A DNA stretch of 64,000 nucleotides from Iris pallida (GCA_029216955.1 JANAVB010016201.1:1-64000); one strand, 5' to 3'. Positions 47,016 to 58,854 are shown, counted from the first letter of the stretch. Made by a program: numbers and translations. Notes: generated by a model not told the origin, from the sequence alone.

Positions 47016-47717
47016 TGTTAGAGTTTAATCAGGATTTTGTAACAACAAACTTGTGGAATCCAAATCTTATTAAATATTTGATTTAATTAGATTTGGATGT
47101 CCATAATTGGTGTTGTGCTATTTTAGATATAATAGGATTCTTATTTTAGGAAATCCTATTATGATCCAAAATAGAATAATTGATGGGCTATTTTACGTGT
47201 AATAGGATTCTTATTTGAGGGCTTCCTAATTAAATATTCATATTATGACCTAAAATAGGATTTTTCTCATCCTATATATATAAGGTGAGAGTGGAGGTAA
47301 AAAGAATATGCACAAAGCACAAAAGTGGAGATTCGGGGTGTTTGTCCACAAGAAAATCTAAGAAAAAGTTCATACTTTGCTCTTAGGACTTCGCCATCCA
47401 AGATAGAAGAAAGACGAAGATCTAATCGAGGAGTCGTCAACTTCGGTTAGGAAGATTTCTACGGGTTGGTGAGTGATCTCAATTATAATCTTCTATTTTT
47501 TTCTTGAGAGTGATGAGGGGGTTGAACCTATTAGGGCAAAGGGTTCAACGTAAGGTCTGTCAATCTTGTAATTTCATCTGAGTTATTAAAGGTTGGAATT
47601 TGTCCAGGTGACATACGTCATCACCATATACTTTTCTTCATCTTGTGCTTGGTGTCTGTTAGATGAGGGTTGGTTTTGGTCGGGTGGATTGGCAAACACT
47701 TCCATACGCGCCCAACA
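47016..47717 (+). repeat. Copia-A 3' LTR
   Basis: Starts TGTTAGAGTTTAATC right after the polypurine tract and ends ACGCGCCCAACA, followed by the target duplication TGGGG. It carries the TATATATA box at about 47272 and matches the 5' LTR across its length. It holds extra sequence near its start that the 5' copy lacks. Confidence 0.93.
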
Positions 47718-48550
47718 TGGGGAAGCATCAATAACAACCGGAACAAAAGTGTAGAATGACATGACAAAATTGCTTGCCGACAAAAAGAAGGATCCTAACC
47801 TAATCTAGAGTATGACATCCACTTTCATCTGGTTCTACTTTTATTATGGTATTTTTTGGCCATAGTTATTGACAATGTGTTATTTGTAATCATGGACAGA
47901 ATCAGAAATTCAAACTGGAATAAATTGGAATGGATTGGGTGGACTAGATACGGACTAACTCATACAAAAAAAAACATATGGAGGAAAAAAACAATTTTTT
48001 TGACAATGCATAAATTGTTCCTGTGCGACACAAATATTTTTCTTGTACTTGCATCATAAGCTATTCTTTTCTCTTATCCTCAGGACAACATAATAGGGGT
48101 TGTCAAAATTTTGATACTTCTCTATGGTCCCAAATGTAACTCTGGGTTATTAAAGGGAGTTCATTTACAGCTCTTTTTACATCTTTCAAATTCCCTGATC
48201 ACTTCACACTAGCATAAACAAAAAGGGAGTTCATTTCCAGCTCAAAAGTATAGAGTTTATGATGTGCATTATTAACCCAAATGCTTGTAGCTATTGTTGA
48301 AATTCCTTCATACAAGCCTAAAATGATTTAACCAGAAATTGGTTTAAAGAAAAAAAGTAAAACTATCTAAATAAGACAAGAAAATAATTTGCTTAACATT
48401 AGTGTAATATGTGTAAAAATGAACTGTGAACAATCAAAGACCGTTAGAGAGATGCTAAGAATGCTATAAAAATCAGCATGTTATGATCAAAATCATCGTA
48501 GCTTAAAACGAGTTTGATCCTCTTCCATCGATCAGTTCACAAGAACCAGC
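47718..48550. other. Flank right of Copia-A, no recognisable gene
   Basis: AT-rich DNA that should be continuous with 5054 in the pre-insertion chromosome. A short repeat AAAGGGAGTTCATTT(A/C)CAGCTC occurs at 48153 and 48224. No coding sequence can be supported. Confidence 0.55.
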
Positions 48551-50300
48551 TGTCACGAACAGCACCCAGTTTAGGGGCATGAGGACGTGGGTACATCCAG
48601 CCTACGTCGCAGTGTCGGCGGTAGAATAATGTATAGGTTGTCTATAACATCTAACAACATGGAATATAAACCTTTCATCTCTGCACGAAGAAAATATATG
48701 ACATATGAAAAGTATATAACTCAATCACAAATTCTGAAGGAAGATAACACGATAACTAGATAGATGATAAATGAAGATAAGGTCTGAAATAGTAGCAAAA
48801 GTCACAACACAAATAAGTCTAGAAGTCTAAGACGATAGTACATATCCGAAATAATATAAGTCCCAAGTGTATCAATCTGGAGATAAATCCAGCAAAACCT
48901 AGCTAATACTAAGTCACTATTGGAGGTGCATCCTCTACGAGAACCGGCTCTATAGCCAAGTCCTGATCAGTGTCCTCATCTATCCTAACCCATAGTAGGT
49001 CATGTAACAAGCCTCTAAGTCCTCTGAAAAATAATATCCAGTCAGGATTGGAACGAAGTACAGACACTAAAAGCAATTTCATTAAATTAACTAGTTCTAT
49101 AATAAACAGGTTATAATGAAATACATGATGGATATCAAACTGAGCAATGAGAAGTACAAGATAAACTGAAAATCATGTCATGGTATATGAACATGTAGTA
49201 AAACTGGAATATGACGTATTAAAGGCAATCTGAGTATAATATGTAATAGAACGGTGCATTGAGATATTAGAGTGTTATGTGATCGGCTTTGGTCAAGATC
49301 AGTCGATTCTATTCGACCGGCTATGTACGAGTACAAGTATAAAGGATCAAGTCGACCACAATGGAAAGCTATGCCCAAGTAGTATAAGATCAGGCTATAC
49401 CCTACGTGTGGCGAGGGTGAGCTATGCACAAGCAAGTAAACAAGTGGGGGTATAATCACATAAGCTCTAATAACTCCCCAATCTCCCGAATAGTATAATG
49501 GATCTAACCATGTCACGTTATGACACGGAATTCAAGAAGCAGGGGGCCAATCCACTTCAAATCAGTGTCTATACAGGTACAAGAATAATGATAAGCAAGT
49601 ACCAGTATACCAGGTTAAACCAGAAATAACATCTCATGACGGGATCCAATGTATACTAGTCTGTGTATCCTCGTATCGGGAATCAAGTAAACTACTACAA
49701 CTGAATATATAAAAATATCAAAGCAATGAAAACTATCAAAAAATGTACTCGCCTACGGTTCTGAGTAGTAAATATGAGTCGAGCCTCAAAGTGGAGTCAT
49801 AAAGACCTATAGATGAGATATACATGGTTAATTGGTATTCTGATATGTTAAACATGGTTATCTAATGTATGCTATGCAATCTAGGTCAATTCTAGGTCAA
49901 ATTAGGCTTTTAGGGTCAAACTATGTCAATATGACTCAACGGGTGACTTTTAGGTCAAACTAGTCAAATCAAGTCAAATCTAGGTTAAGTTCACTTATTT
50001 CACTGTATAGACAATCCCTAATTGAATTTTACCCCATATCAAGTCTTTACCCTAACTATAGGTAATACCTTATTCATATACATGGTATATGTTAACATTA
50101 CCTGCCCTTGTACATAGGTAAATCTACTTACCCTAACATGTGGGTAATTACCTATGCTAGGTAAAACCTACAACAATATCCAATCTATTACCTATTTATG
50201 ACATTATCTACCTCATATATGTATATAAACCTATAATATTTACCTTAGGATTACCTTACCATAACTTACCTACCAAGGTTTTTCTACTTTGGTAAAACCC
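48551..50300 (-). mobile_element. Gypsy-type LTR segment, minus orientation, incomplete
   Basis: Starts TGTCACGAACAGCACCC, a typical inverted LTR terminus (reverse complement ends ...TCGTGACA). Layout parallels the solo LTR at 8844: a short acidic minus-strand frame near the end (48909-49045) and a TATACTTGCCT-like block (TGTACTCGCCTACGG at 49745). It stops at 50300, where a second LTR start appears. Its other end and target duplication were not found. A cluster of TTACC/GGTAA motifs fills 50030-50295. Confidence 0.6.
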
Positions 50301-52594
50301 TGTCACGACCCGCACCAGCTTTTCGGGATGCGAGCGCGTGCGCAAGCCAGCTATGTATCAAGCGAACTCTAGTCCAACTCGAATACGTATATGCTATCCA
50401 GAATAGGGTATCATGTCTAATATGGTAAGTTAAACTATATCTCAATCCACAAGAAGAGTATAAAACAAGAATGAACATTATGGTTCATGGTCTGCAGCCC
50501 ACTAGTATATATATCTAATTAGACTCCAAAAAAATAACATGAGTCTATTAAACTAGGCTAGCAAACAGAGTGCAAATAACGGATGTAAATATGTAATCGC
50601 AAAAGATATCCGAGTCTGAAGTAATCAACTACCATCATGGTCAGCTAATTAACTCCGTACAATCAATCTGAAGAAATCATCAGGTCCTCAGGAGAGTAGC
50701 AAGATACATAAAACATACCTATCTAACAGTTTATCATGCATGAATAAAATCCAGGATATAAGCAGAAAAGACTAAGCAATAATGATACACGAATATGTGA
50801 AAAACTATGCATAAATGAATTGCTGGAAGAAAATAGGTGAACAAGAGATCAACGGATAACCAAACCCTCGCCTCTAGTGTGGACTCGCAGCTTTGGAACA
50901 AATCACTAACCCTTGCCCCTAGTGTGGACTCGCAGGTGATTTCAAACAATCAACCCTCGCCCCTAGTATGGACTCGCAAGTTGAGAATAAATGAAATAGG
51001 AATAGCAGTTCAGTTATGATGCACTCGTCCTACGACACGATACGACTCAGTCAAGGTACATGTGAGAACAAATCCGGTATGAACTACAATATCAAACCGT
51101 AAACAATGACGATATGAACGATATAACTAAACTAATATGCATAATATGAAGGAACACATATCACCAATCAACGAAAGAAACTAGTAATGACATAACAAAG
51201 AAAAAAAATATAATCATGTAAATAAACTGTAAAAAAAGACAAGGTATACTTGCCTGATGGTAGCACGTAGAACCAACTCTATCTAGTCAATCGATGAGCC
51301 ATAAAGTCAAACTCTCACAACAGTCTCCAGAGGCTGAAACAGTTATTACCAACATGTTCAGAATAGTCAAATTAGCTAGGATGGCCTACCTATAAGTCCA
51401 ATTCTGGATACAGGGACGGTAATTTTGGGTCAAAACGATGTCCGTCGTTAGACCCATTTTGTACCAAAAAACGTGCCAGTACCTACGATCTTTAAAGTCG
51501 TTAAACTATATTTTTATGGGTTCAATTTTTCAATACGAAACCAACGGTACATCCAAAGTTGGATTTCGGTGGACCGTGCACAAATTCGTCCATTGGATCG
51601 AGTCGCAGGCCAGCCCAAAATAGCGTTCCGGTTGACCTTCATAGAATCAGACCAAACTTGGAATACATGATCAGAAAAACTATACGTTCTTGTTGGCACA
51701 AGTTTTATCTCGAGATGACGAACGTACACGAAATAATTGACTAATTTGCAAAGGGGCTAACATGGGGTATCTCGACGGATACGCCTCGATTTCGTCGCGT
51801 ATGCACAAAAAAATCGAGTTATGTCGAATTCCACACGTCGAAAAAACCCATACACGTCTTTCGATGCTCATGGGTTGCAACCATATCGCCCGGTTTATCG
51901 GAACGCACGCCGTATCGAAAAAATTCCTATGTTTTAGGATTTTTCGAAAACTATTTTTTTCTAAACTTTGGATTTGAAAATAACTGTCTACAGTAAATGA
52001 AAATTAAACTACAAGAAAGGTTTTGAAGATCTACATGTGGTCTAAAACTTTTTTCAGGTGGAATTTCAAAACTATTAATAGGTTGACGAGGATGGGCCTT
52101 CAAACAGGACTATTTTGACTAATTTCTAAACTTTTTGGAAGGGTTTTTCGTCCAAATTTGGATCGACTTTCCTTCCAAACCTAGACACGAAAAACTCGTC
52201 CCGCTTGGAGGGAAACCTAGAGGGTCATGTTGTGAACGTGTATGAAGAAATCGTGCGAAAAAATATGCGACGATGAGGAAGAAAACTCACACAAAATTAG
52301 GTGTTTGTGGTGGCTACTGCTGTGCCACTACTGCTACGGCTGCTATGTGTGAGCACTCTGGCCGGCCGGTGGCTCGTACGGCAGCGTACGGTTGCAGGGT
52401 GGCCACTGGGTGATGGGCGAAGGTGGAGGAAGAGTTAGGGTTTAGGGTTTCGATGAAATCCTGCTTCCTCTCTCTCGTTCTATATGTTTTGGAGGGGGGG
52501 TAGTTCTGTACGCGCTCGGGTTTGGCTGGGCTGGGATGGTTTTTTTCCTTTTCTTTTTCTTTTATTTCCTTTATTTCTTTTCCTTTTCCTTTAT

Positions 52595-52642
<48 letters not shown>
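50301..52642 (-). mobile_element. Second gypsy-type LTR segment, minus orientation, truncated
   Basis: Starts TGTCACGACCCGCACCAGC. From about 51380 to 52520 it is clearly related to 10170-11510 of the solo LTR at 8844 (shared TTTTGGGTCAAAACGATGTC at 51426 and 10217, and the GC-rich block with GCAGGGTGG at 52394 and 11175). It loses similarity at the (TA)n tract beside the LINE, so the far LTR end is missing. The short CTAGTGTGGACTCGCA-type repeat occurs three times at 50875-50980. Confidence 0.65.
52597..52642. repeat. (TA)n microsatellite at the LTR/LINE junction
   Basis: About 22 TA dinucleotides between the truncated LTR and the 3' end of the LINE. Confidence 0.95.
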
Positions 52643-52648
<6 letters not shown>

Positions 52649-52739
52649 AAAAATATTAATAAAACACTAGATTTTATTTATGAGTAAATGAGTACCAACT
52701 CAGGTTACAAAATACAACGATCTCAATGACTAGTGTTTA

Positions 52740-53260
52740 CATTTGATAGTATCCTTTGCAATCTGTCGATGAACTTCCCCAATCAGCTTATCAGCCGTGA
52801 AGGAGTATTGTTCATATCGCCATTTGTTTCGATTTTTCCATAATACCTATATCACTACTGCCACCGCAACCTCTTTCCTGTGTTTTTTCTTCTTTCTCCA
52901 CCACGAACAAAGTCTTTGCAAGAAGCTTGTGCCCTGACAATGTATGTAATATGATTGTTGTACAGACGAACATACTGCTTTAGCTAGGTCACCCTCATTA
53001 AGTATATGTTCTAAAGTTTTCGAGGAAGGTGCTGAACAACAATGGCACTTAGAAGCCAAGCTATACCCGAGTCGAATGATGTTATCATCATTGGGGAGTT
53101 TGTTATGCAAAACCCTCCAACATAGAATAGACCACTTTGTGGGTATACATGTATTCCAAAGATGTTTGAAATATGGTAATAATGGCCTGTGAGTATGAGC
53201 AACATCCCATGCAGATGCTACAGAAAACATACCAGATCGAGCATACCCCCATCTCCAATC
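52740..53260 (-). pseudogene. LINE ORF2 zf-RVT C-terminal region
   Basis: Contains CIPTKWSILCWRVLHNKLPN, DDNIIRLGYSLASKCHCC and LEHIL, the zinc-binding region after plant LINE RTs, and ends KLIGEVHRQIAKDTIKCKH before TAG at about 52742. The short C-terminus lacks RNase H. Confidence 0.88.
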
Positions 53261-53555
53261 ACCCTCTACTTGTGATATGTGTTGGCTTGCCAGATTACGA
53301 CCATGTATCAGTCTCTTCCATACATGAGTTGCATTAGAGGTTAGCTGAACATCATTAGCAGCTTCCTGAGAGCAATATTTCCGTTTGAAGAAATGTGTCC
53401 AGACGCTACTCTGTGTAGTAAACTTCCATCAGAGTTTAATAGTCATTGCAGTCATGACATCCTCCAATCTGTATACACCGTCCTCCTTCTTCCTTCGTAC
53501 GAGCAATACATCCCCAACCAAGCCAATTACGCTTCGCTGTTGCATCATGCGAGCC

Positions 53556-54990
53556 CTAAAAGAAGCCAGAGAACATATTTTCTAGTCTATGTAACACAGC
53601 AACAGGAGGATCGCATGCCGCCAAAGTATAAATCGGAATCGATGCTAAAACATTCTTGATTAAGACTAACTTGCCTCCTGGGGAAAGTGGTTTATTGTGC
53701 CATCCCTCCAATCTGTGCAGGATTTTGTCTAAGAGCTCTTCGTACATCCCTCCGTTATGATGAGTTGCCATAAGAGGACAACCCAAATACGTAAATACGG
53801 GCATACCAACATTGAAACCAAATCTGCTAGCCAGTTCCTTCCCCTTTTCTGGGAGCTCCTTCCTTGATAGATAGATTGAAGATTTAGGTTTGTTGATTTT
53901 CTGGCCTGACATAAGCTCGTACCGAGTTAGAACTTTATTTATCATGCCCATCGAACACAAGTCCCCTGCTGCAAACAAAAGAATATCATTAGCGTAGGCT
54001 AAATGGGTGATAGGTGGACAACCTCATGGAGTGATGAATGCAGAGAAGCTGTCTTCATTAGGTAGGTGCTTCAGACTTCTAGAGAGAACCTTTGCAGCAA
54101 TAATGAAGAGTGCCGGTGATAATGGATCTCCCTGACGTAGACCTCGAAAGGCTTGGCAGTAATCAGTCGATTCACCATTGATGAGAGGAGCATACCAAAC
54201 ATTGTTCATGATACGCAGCATCATATCCACCCACTTATTATAGAATCCAAATTTGCATAGCACCTTTAATAGAAAATGCCAATCCACTCTATCATATGCC
54301 TTCATCATATCTAGCTTAATAGCTATGTTTCCCCCTCTATGCTTTTTGTTCATCTTAGCCATCATTTCTTGTGCAAGCAAAATGTTATCAACAATCTCTC
54401 GCCCTTGTACAAACCCGCTCTTCTCTTGTGAGATGATACGCGGAAGGATCAGAGCTAATCGTTGAGAGAGAAGCTTGGATATGATCTTATTGATCACAAT
54501 ACACAGACTAATAGGTCTATAACACCAAAAGCTTTCGGCTGTTTCATCTTAGGAATAAGGACAAGTGATGTATTAGTAAACGTCCTAGGAAGGGAGAAAC
54601 CCTCGATGAACATAGAAATGGCTTCCAACATATCTTCACTTATGATGTCCCAACTATGTATGTAGAACAAAGGCGTAAACCCATCAGGTCCTGAGGCACT
54701 ATTCTTATCCAGACTTTTGATTGTGGCAAGAATATCCTCTTTGGTAGGTGGGGCAATAAGTGTTTTATTATCCGCTTTTGTCACCAAATTAGGAATGAGT
54801 GCTAAGAATTCAGCATCATCCCGTATCTCGCCATGCTCGTACAACTTGGAATAGAATTCCTTGGCATAATCATGGATGTCTTGCCTCTCTTTGATAACCT
54901 CTCCATTCTCCTTGGTAATAGAGTGGATATGTAAAGACTGCTTCCTATTATTAACACAACCATGGAAGTAAGCTGTGTTCTTATCCCCAT
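53556..54990 (-). pseudogene. LINE ORF2 reverse transcriptase
   Basis: RT blocks in order: KNSASGPDGFTPLFY (about 54700), SLVLIPK (54570), LVCV-type block before INKIISKLLSQRL (54490), GFVQGREIVDNI (54400), LDMMKAYDRVDWHFL (54310), GLRQGDPLSPALF (54150), then LAYANDILLF (about 53990), where the catalytic YADD has become YAND, and later FTYLGCPL (53800). A stop separates the last two parts at about 54024. The Asp-to-Asn change alone would abolish polymerase activity. Confidence 0.93.
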
Positions 54991-55611
54991 CTAGATCCCA
55001 TTTGAGTCGAGCTTTCTGTCTCCAATAGGTTTCTTCAATTCTGACACGTTGCTTGAGTAATACAGACGCCTTTGATAGATGTTCTAAAGAAGCTTGTGAA
55101 TTAGATGCCTCATGGTTCAGTTCTGCTGCAAGGACGTCGTCTTCCGCTTACTTCACAGACTGGAAAATGTCCCCATAAGTGTTCCTACTCCATTTAGAAA
55201 GAACTTTCCTGTAAGCGTTTAGACGCAGCGACACTCTAGTAATACCATTATGATGGTATACCGAATGCCATGCTTGATGAATAATAGCTATGAAATCCTC
55301 ATGTGTTGTCCACAAGTCGAGGAATCGAAATTTCTTCCTTCCGCTAGCCGGAACCCTTTTGAAATTGTTGCATGGTCCGACTCTGTCCTATTGAGATGTT
55401 CAACCCCTGACATTGGAGCCAATTCAATCCAAGCATTGTCAACCAAAATCCGATCCAATCATGATCCGTACCTGCCATCCTTCTTAGACTTGAGCTATGT
55501 AAATCAGCTTCCTGAATACGGCAGTTCAGTTAGGCCAGCCGCTAATTTGAAGTTAGCAAACTCTTGAATTGAGACTGGGTCGGCATGACGACCCCCGATC
55601 TTCTCTTCCGA

Positions 55612-56045
55612 TCATAATACAGCATTAAAATCTCCCCCTACAACCCAAGGCTGATTGTGATCCAGCTGAAGCTGAGATAGGCTCTCCCAAAGCAGTCGAC
55701 GGCCTTCTTTAGTGTTGTCCCCAGGGACCAAGGAGAACATAGCAGTAGAAGGAAGCATGTGGTGCGATACGATTATAGTGAGAACTTGATCAAAGGATTC
55801 CCTAAGCGATATATCACACGCCATATTGGCCAACACCCATATATTCCTACGCTCATTAGAAAATGCAGCAAAAAAATGGAGCTTTAATTTGTAGAATGTA
55901 AGTTGGTGAATATCCACCTTAGGTCAATAATAGCCATGAATACAATTTTATGGATCCTCACTAGAGACTTGATTCACTTAAGAGTCATTTTATTGGCAAT
56001 GCCTCTCACGTTCCAAATTAAGATGTTAAACATTAGAGGGTATGG
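55612..56045 (-). pseudogene. LINE ORF2 endonuclease domain
   Basis: Starts MFNILIWNVRGIANKMTLK (about 56034), the N-terminal WN-RG motif of plant L1 endonucleases, followed after a frameshift by HFFAAFSNERRNIWVLANMA and WVVGGDFNAVL, the GDFN catalytic motif. The endonuclease nicks target DNA in the family. The region between here and the RT (55000-55600) is too decayed to read in one frame. Confidence 0.88.
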
Positions 56046-56432
56046 ATTTACTTGTAGATGTTGAGCTTGCTGCTTGGCGAGTGATACGGTCGAAAGGCTC
56101 ATCGTCTTCTTTTTTTCTCCTTTATTTTGTTGCTGTAGTCGCATCCCGGGTCTCTCCTCCGGTGTCACAGCCTTCATCACCACTGTGTCGGTGCTCCACT
56201 TTAAACTCTTTCCTTTCGATTTCATCAGCCCAGTTCAAAACAGTGTCACGCACCTCTCCCTCCTCTAACTACTCAAAATTGTCCACCCTAGTAGCATCCA
56301 GAACTACGTTCTTTAGGGCTGTCGATGAAGTATTAAGATCCACCACAGCTTCTGACTCAACCACAGTATCCAACCCTGCAACCGCCATTTCCTTGTCTGT
56401 ATCTTCCAAGATGACAGGTTGATATGGAGTCG

Positions 56433-57437
56433 TCACCTCCATTCTCGTGGCCTGAGCTTCGCAGGGAATGACCGATGGGTCGTAGGGATGAGATAGGCTT
56501 TGAGCAGTTTGAGGGCCTCCCTTTGCATAATAGTGACTCCACCATTAATAGCAACTTCGGATGATGTGTTATGACCATGATCACATTCATTAATTGCTAA
56601 GCTCCGGCCTTCATTGGGGCGCTGTAATATTTGAGTGACCACCAATTCCTTCGGAGCTCGACGCGTGTCCTCCTCCGAAGTTTGCTTTTCCTGCGTAACT
56701 CCTTTCAGAACTACCTTTTTGTCTTTATTCTTCAACTTGCAATGAGTGACATTGTGTCCTTGATGGTGATAGTACGAACAATATAATGGAGTATATTCAT
56801 ACTCCAAATTCTTCCAGAAGCTTCGACCACGAGGTAAGTTAATTCTAATGCGCTGCTACAAAGGTTTGCTAGCATCTATTTCAACAAAAACCCTTGCTTG
56901 GCTTGGACAAGATAGCTCAGAAGTAGCCTTGTCAACCAATCATCGAGGTTATTGCAAAGAGAGCCTCTTTGTCATATAAATGATGTGTTAAATCAGGAAG
57001 ATTCACCCAAATAGGCATGAGGGAGGATTCAAAAGATGGAGAGAAATTTGGTTCCCACATGAAAATTCTCATCGGAGTACGCGACACGAACCCCGTACCT
57101 TAGATCGAAGACGATGATAGTCTTCTTCAACAGAAGGTCGAATCAGTATATGTTAGCGGTCAATAACCCCCGTCTTGATTGTTCCCTGGAATTGAAACCC
57201 CGATAATGCCTTGCAAATAACCTCGATCGATGGCTTAGTATGTGAAAACTTCTCAATGTGGGCATATCGAAAAGGACCTGACAGAGTTTGTTCTTCTTCT
57301 TCGAAAAAGGAGATCGCTGGGGCTCCTTTGAACGATGTCACCGTTCTAGGTGCCATGCGAGGAGGATCCTCAACCCTACCAGCGACCACGTCTGCAAATG
57401 ACTTGACCATTTGGACGTCGGCCCGGCCAAAGGCCAA
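56433..57437 (-). pseudogene. LINE ORF1 (DUF4283/zinc-knuckle protein)
   Basis: The N-terminal frame (57437-57153) has SFADVVAGRV, PAISFFEEEEQTLSGPFRYA and VICKALSGFQFQGTIKTGVI, the usual opening of plant L1 ORF1 proteins. After frame breaks the C-terminal frame (56807-56433) has a zinc-knuckle remnant CSYYHHQGHNVTHC in which the second Cys is Tyr. The product would bind element RNA. Confidence 0.82.
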
Positions 57438-57503
57438 GTCGGAGTCGGGCTGGGTGGAGATCTACCAGAAGCTACAGGCACGGTGCTCTAGGGAAACGCA
57501 CGC

Positions 57504-57508
57504 ATATA

Positions 57509-57551
<43 letters not shown>
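57504..57551. repeat. (TA)n microsatellite between LINE and LINE fragment
   Basis: About 22 TA dinucleotides with one TG interruption. Confidence 0.95.
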
Positions 57552-57553
<2 letters not shown>

Positions 57554-57880
57554 AGCGAAGTGGAGCATTCTAATGTGGCGGGTCTGCCACAACCGACTTC
57601 CCACTGATGACAACATCCAAAAGATCGGTTTCCATATGGCATCCAGGTGTCATTGCTGTCAGGACGGGCATGTAGAGACACTTCTGTTGGCCCATTGGTC
57701 ATGGTCAAAACTGATTTTAATAATTGACCAAACTCTGTCTCGATATAGTCAACTCAGATGTTCACCTACGACGTTTTGGACATTACTCAACAATGGTTAT
57801 CAACAATGTTCAAGACTGAAGCCGTTTGCCTCTCCGGATGTACTTCCTGCTAAGCAATATAATTTTTCATTTTATTGAGT
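57550..57880 (+). pseudogene. LINE zf-RVT fragment, plus strand
   Basis: A single open stretch reads PAKWSILMWRVCHNRLPTDD, then NIQKIGFHMASRCHCCQDGH and VETLLLAHWSW, closely matching the zf-RVT region of the minus-strand LINE (IPTKWSILCWRVLHNKLPND) but more canonical. Only this region is present, starting abruptly at the TA tract. It lies head-to-head with the larger LINE and comes from a different LINE copy. Confidence 0.85.
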
Positions 57881-57892
57881 CTAGAAATATAT

Positions 57893-58772
57893 TGTACACC
57901 GAGTCGAACTGGCAAATATGCTATTCGAAAATGTTTTTAAAATCATCATATTCTTTTACAAATGACCTATGTTTTTGAAAAATATTCTTATTACAAAAAG
58001 CCTTTGAAGGATATTTCAAAAAGCCAAAATTTATTTTCTCCAAAATAATGAACTGGCAGAACCTCAGGAGAACTCGGCCCGAGTTCTGCCAGAGTTCTGC
58101 CAGAGTTCGGCCATTTGGAACGTTAGTGAACGTTGGGTTTTTGAACTTGGTCATCCTTCAGTTACGGGTTGTTACAAAGAGTTCTGTCCGAATTCTGCCC
58201 GAATACTGTCAGAGTTCTGTCTTTGGAAAAGCTATAAATAGAGAAGCATTTCAATCATTTCAACACATCAATTCACTTTCAATCTTCTCTCTTCTTAAGC
58301 TCTCAGTTTTCCAAAGAGTTCTTAAAAAGCTTTCATTTTCAAATCCCAAGCCAGTTACAATCCTCTAGTCGATTTGCCAGTGCGGTACGGTCTAGAAGTT
58401 TTAGAGTGATTGTAATCAGAGGCTTGATAGAAGATTCAACTCTTCACAATTGAAGTTGGACGAGTTCTTCGTATCAAAGCTCGCGTCTGTAGAAGTTGCA
58501 AGGACTTCGTATGAAAACTTGCGGGATATTCTAATAGTGGATTCAACTGGAAGCTAGAGTTCTTCCGACTGGACTAGTCCTCACCAGAGGAAAACCAGTA
58601 TAAATCTCGGTGTTTGCGTTTGCCTTCTGATCACTTTTAAATTCTGTCATTTACTTTTTGTGATTATTATTTCTGTGATCTAACTGCTAACAAGCTTTTA
58701 ATTAGCAATATTCCACTGCCTACTCTATTCACCCCCCTCTAGAGTATTCTGCTTTACGATTTCGTTTCTACA
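57893..58772 (+). repeat. Copia-C 5' LTR (left boundary tentative)
   Basis: The right end, CGTTTCTACA at 58772, is fixed by the primer site two bases later. The left end is my choice of TGTACACCGAG at 57893, which gives complementary termini TGTA/TACA; no 3' LTR is in the window to confirm it. The LTR contains repeated GAGTTCTGCC(A/C)GA motifs (58065-58110, 58180-58220) and a TATA box at 58233. Confidence 0.6.
58233..58240 (+). promoter_or_regulatory. TATA box, Copia-C LTR
   Basis: TATAAATA in GCTATAAATAGAGAAGC, a well-formed plant TATA context. Confidence 0.75.
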
Positions 58773-58774
58773 AT

Positions 58775-58787
58775 TGGTATCAGACCA
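58775..58787 (+). promoter_or_regulatory. Copia-C primer-binding site
   Basis: TTGGTATCAGACC: initiator tRNA-Met complement with ACC in place of the last AGC. Confidence 0.85.
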
Positions 58788-58854
58788 GGCTATACAGGTA
58801 AAGCAAGGTAAAACAGCAGTTATATTCAATTTTATATAGATCACAGCTTTACAC

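Larger units (their letters stand above)
5060..47717 (+). mobile_element. Copia-A: gag-only Ty1/copia element hosting the whole nest
   Basis: Both LTRs begin TGTT and end CCCAACA, and the element is flanked by a perfect 5-bp target duplication, TGGGG, at 5055-5059 and 47718-47722. The internal region is cut in two by the CACTA transposon; its own DNA is only 5712-5813 plus 44991-47015. It encodes a copia gag (UBN2-type) and a degenerate zinc knuckle followed by protease-like remnants, but I see no integrase, reverse transcriptase or RNase H. The element therefore looks non-autonomous or internally deleted. It is the oldest insertion of the nest because everything else lies inside it. The LTRs differ by several substitutions and a length difference of about 50 bp. 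Confidence 0.93.
52643..57500 (-). mobile_element. L1-type LINE, degenerate
   Basis: Minus-strand non-LTR retrotransposon with ORF1 (57437 to 56433), then ORF2 endonuclease (about 56034 to 55612), reverse transcriptase (54990 to 53556) and a zinc-binding zf-RVT region (53260 to 52740). An AATAAA signal lies in the 3' UTR near 52674. No RNase H domain follows. Many frameshifts and stops, and an altered catalytic box, make it inactive. TA microsatellites lie at both ends, so a target duplication cannot be distinguished from simple repeat. Confidence 0.9.

Noticed and set aside
48546..57556. CCAGC on both sides (48546-48550 and 57552-57556) as a target duplication for a single large insertion
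   Set aside because: The right end would finish in (TA)n rather than CA, the left flank shows no LINE coding that would join the right flank, and a 5-mer match in a long search is weak.
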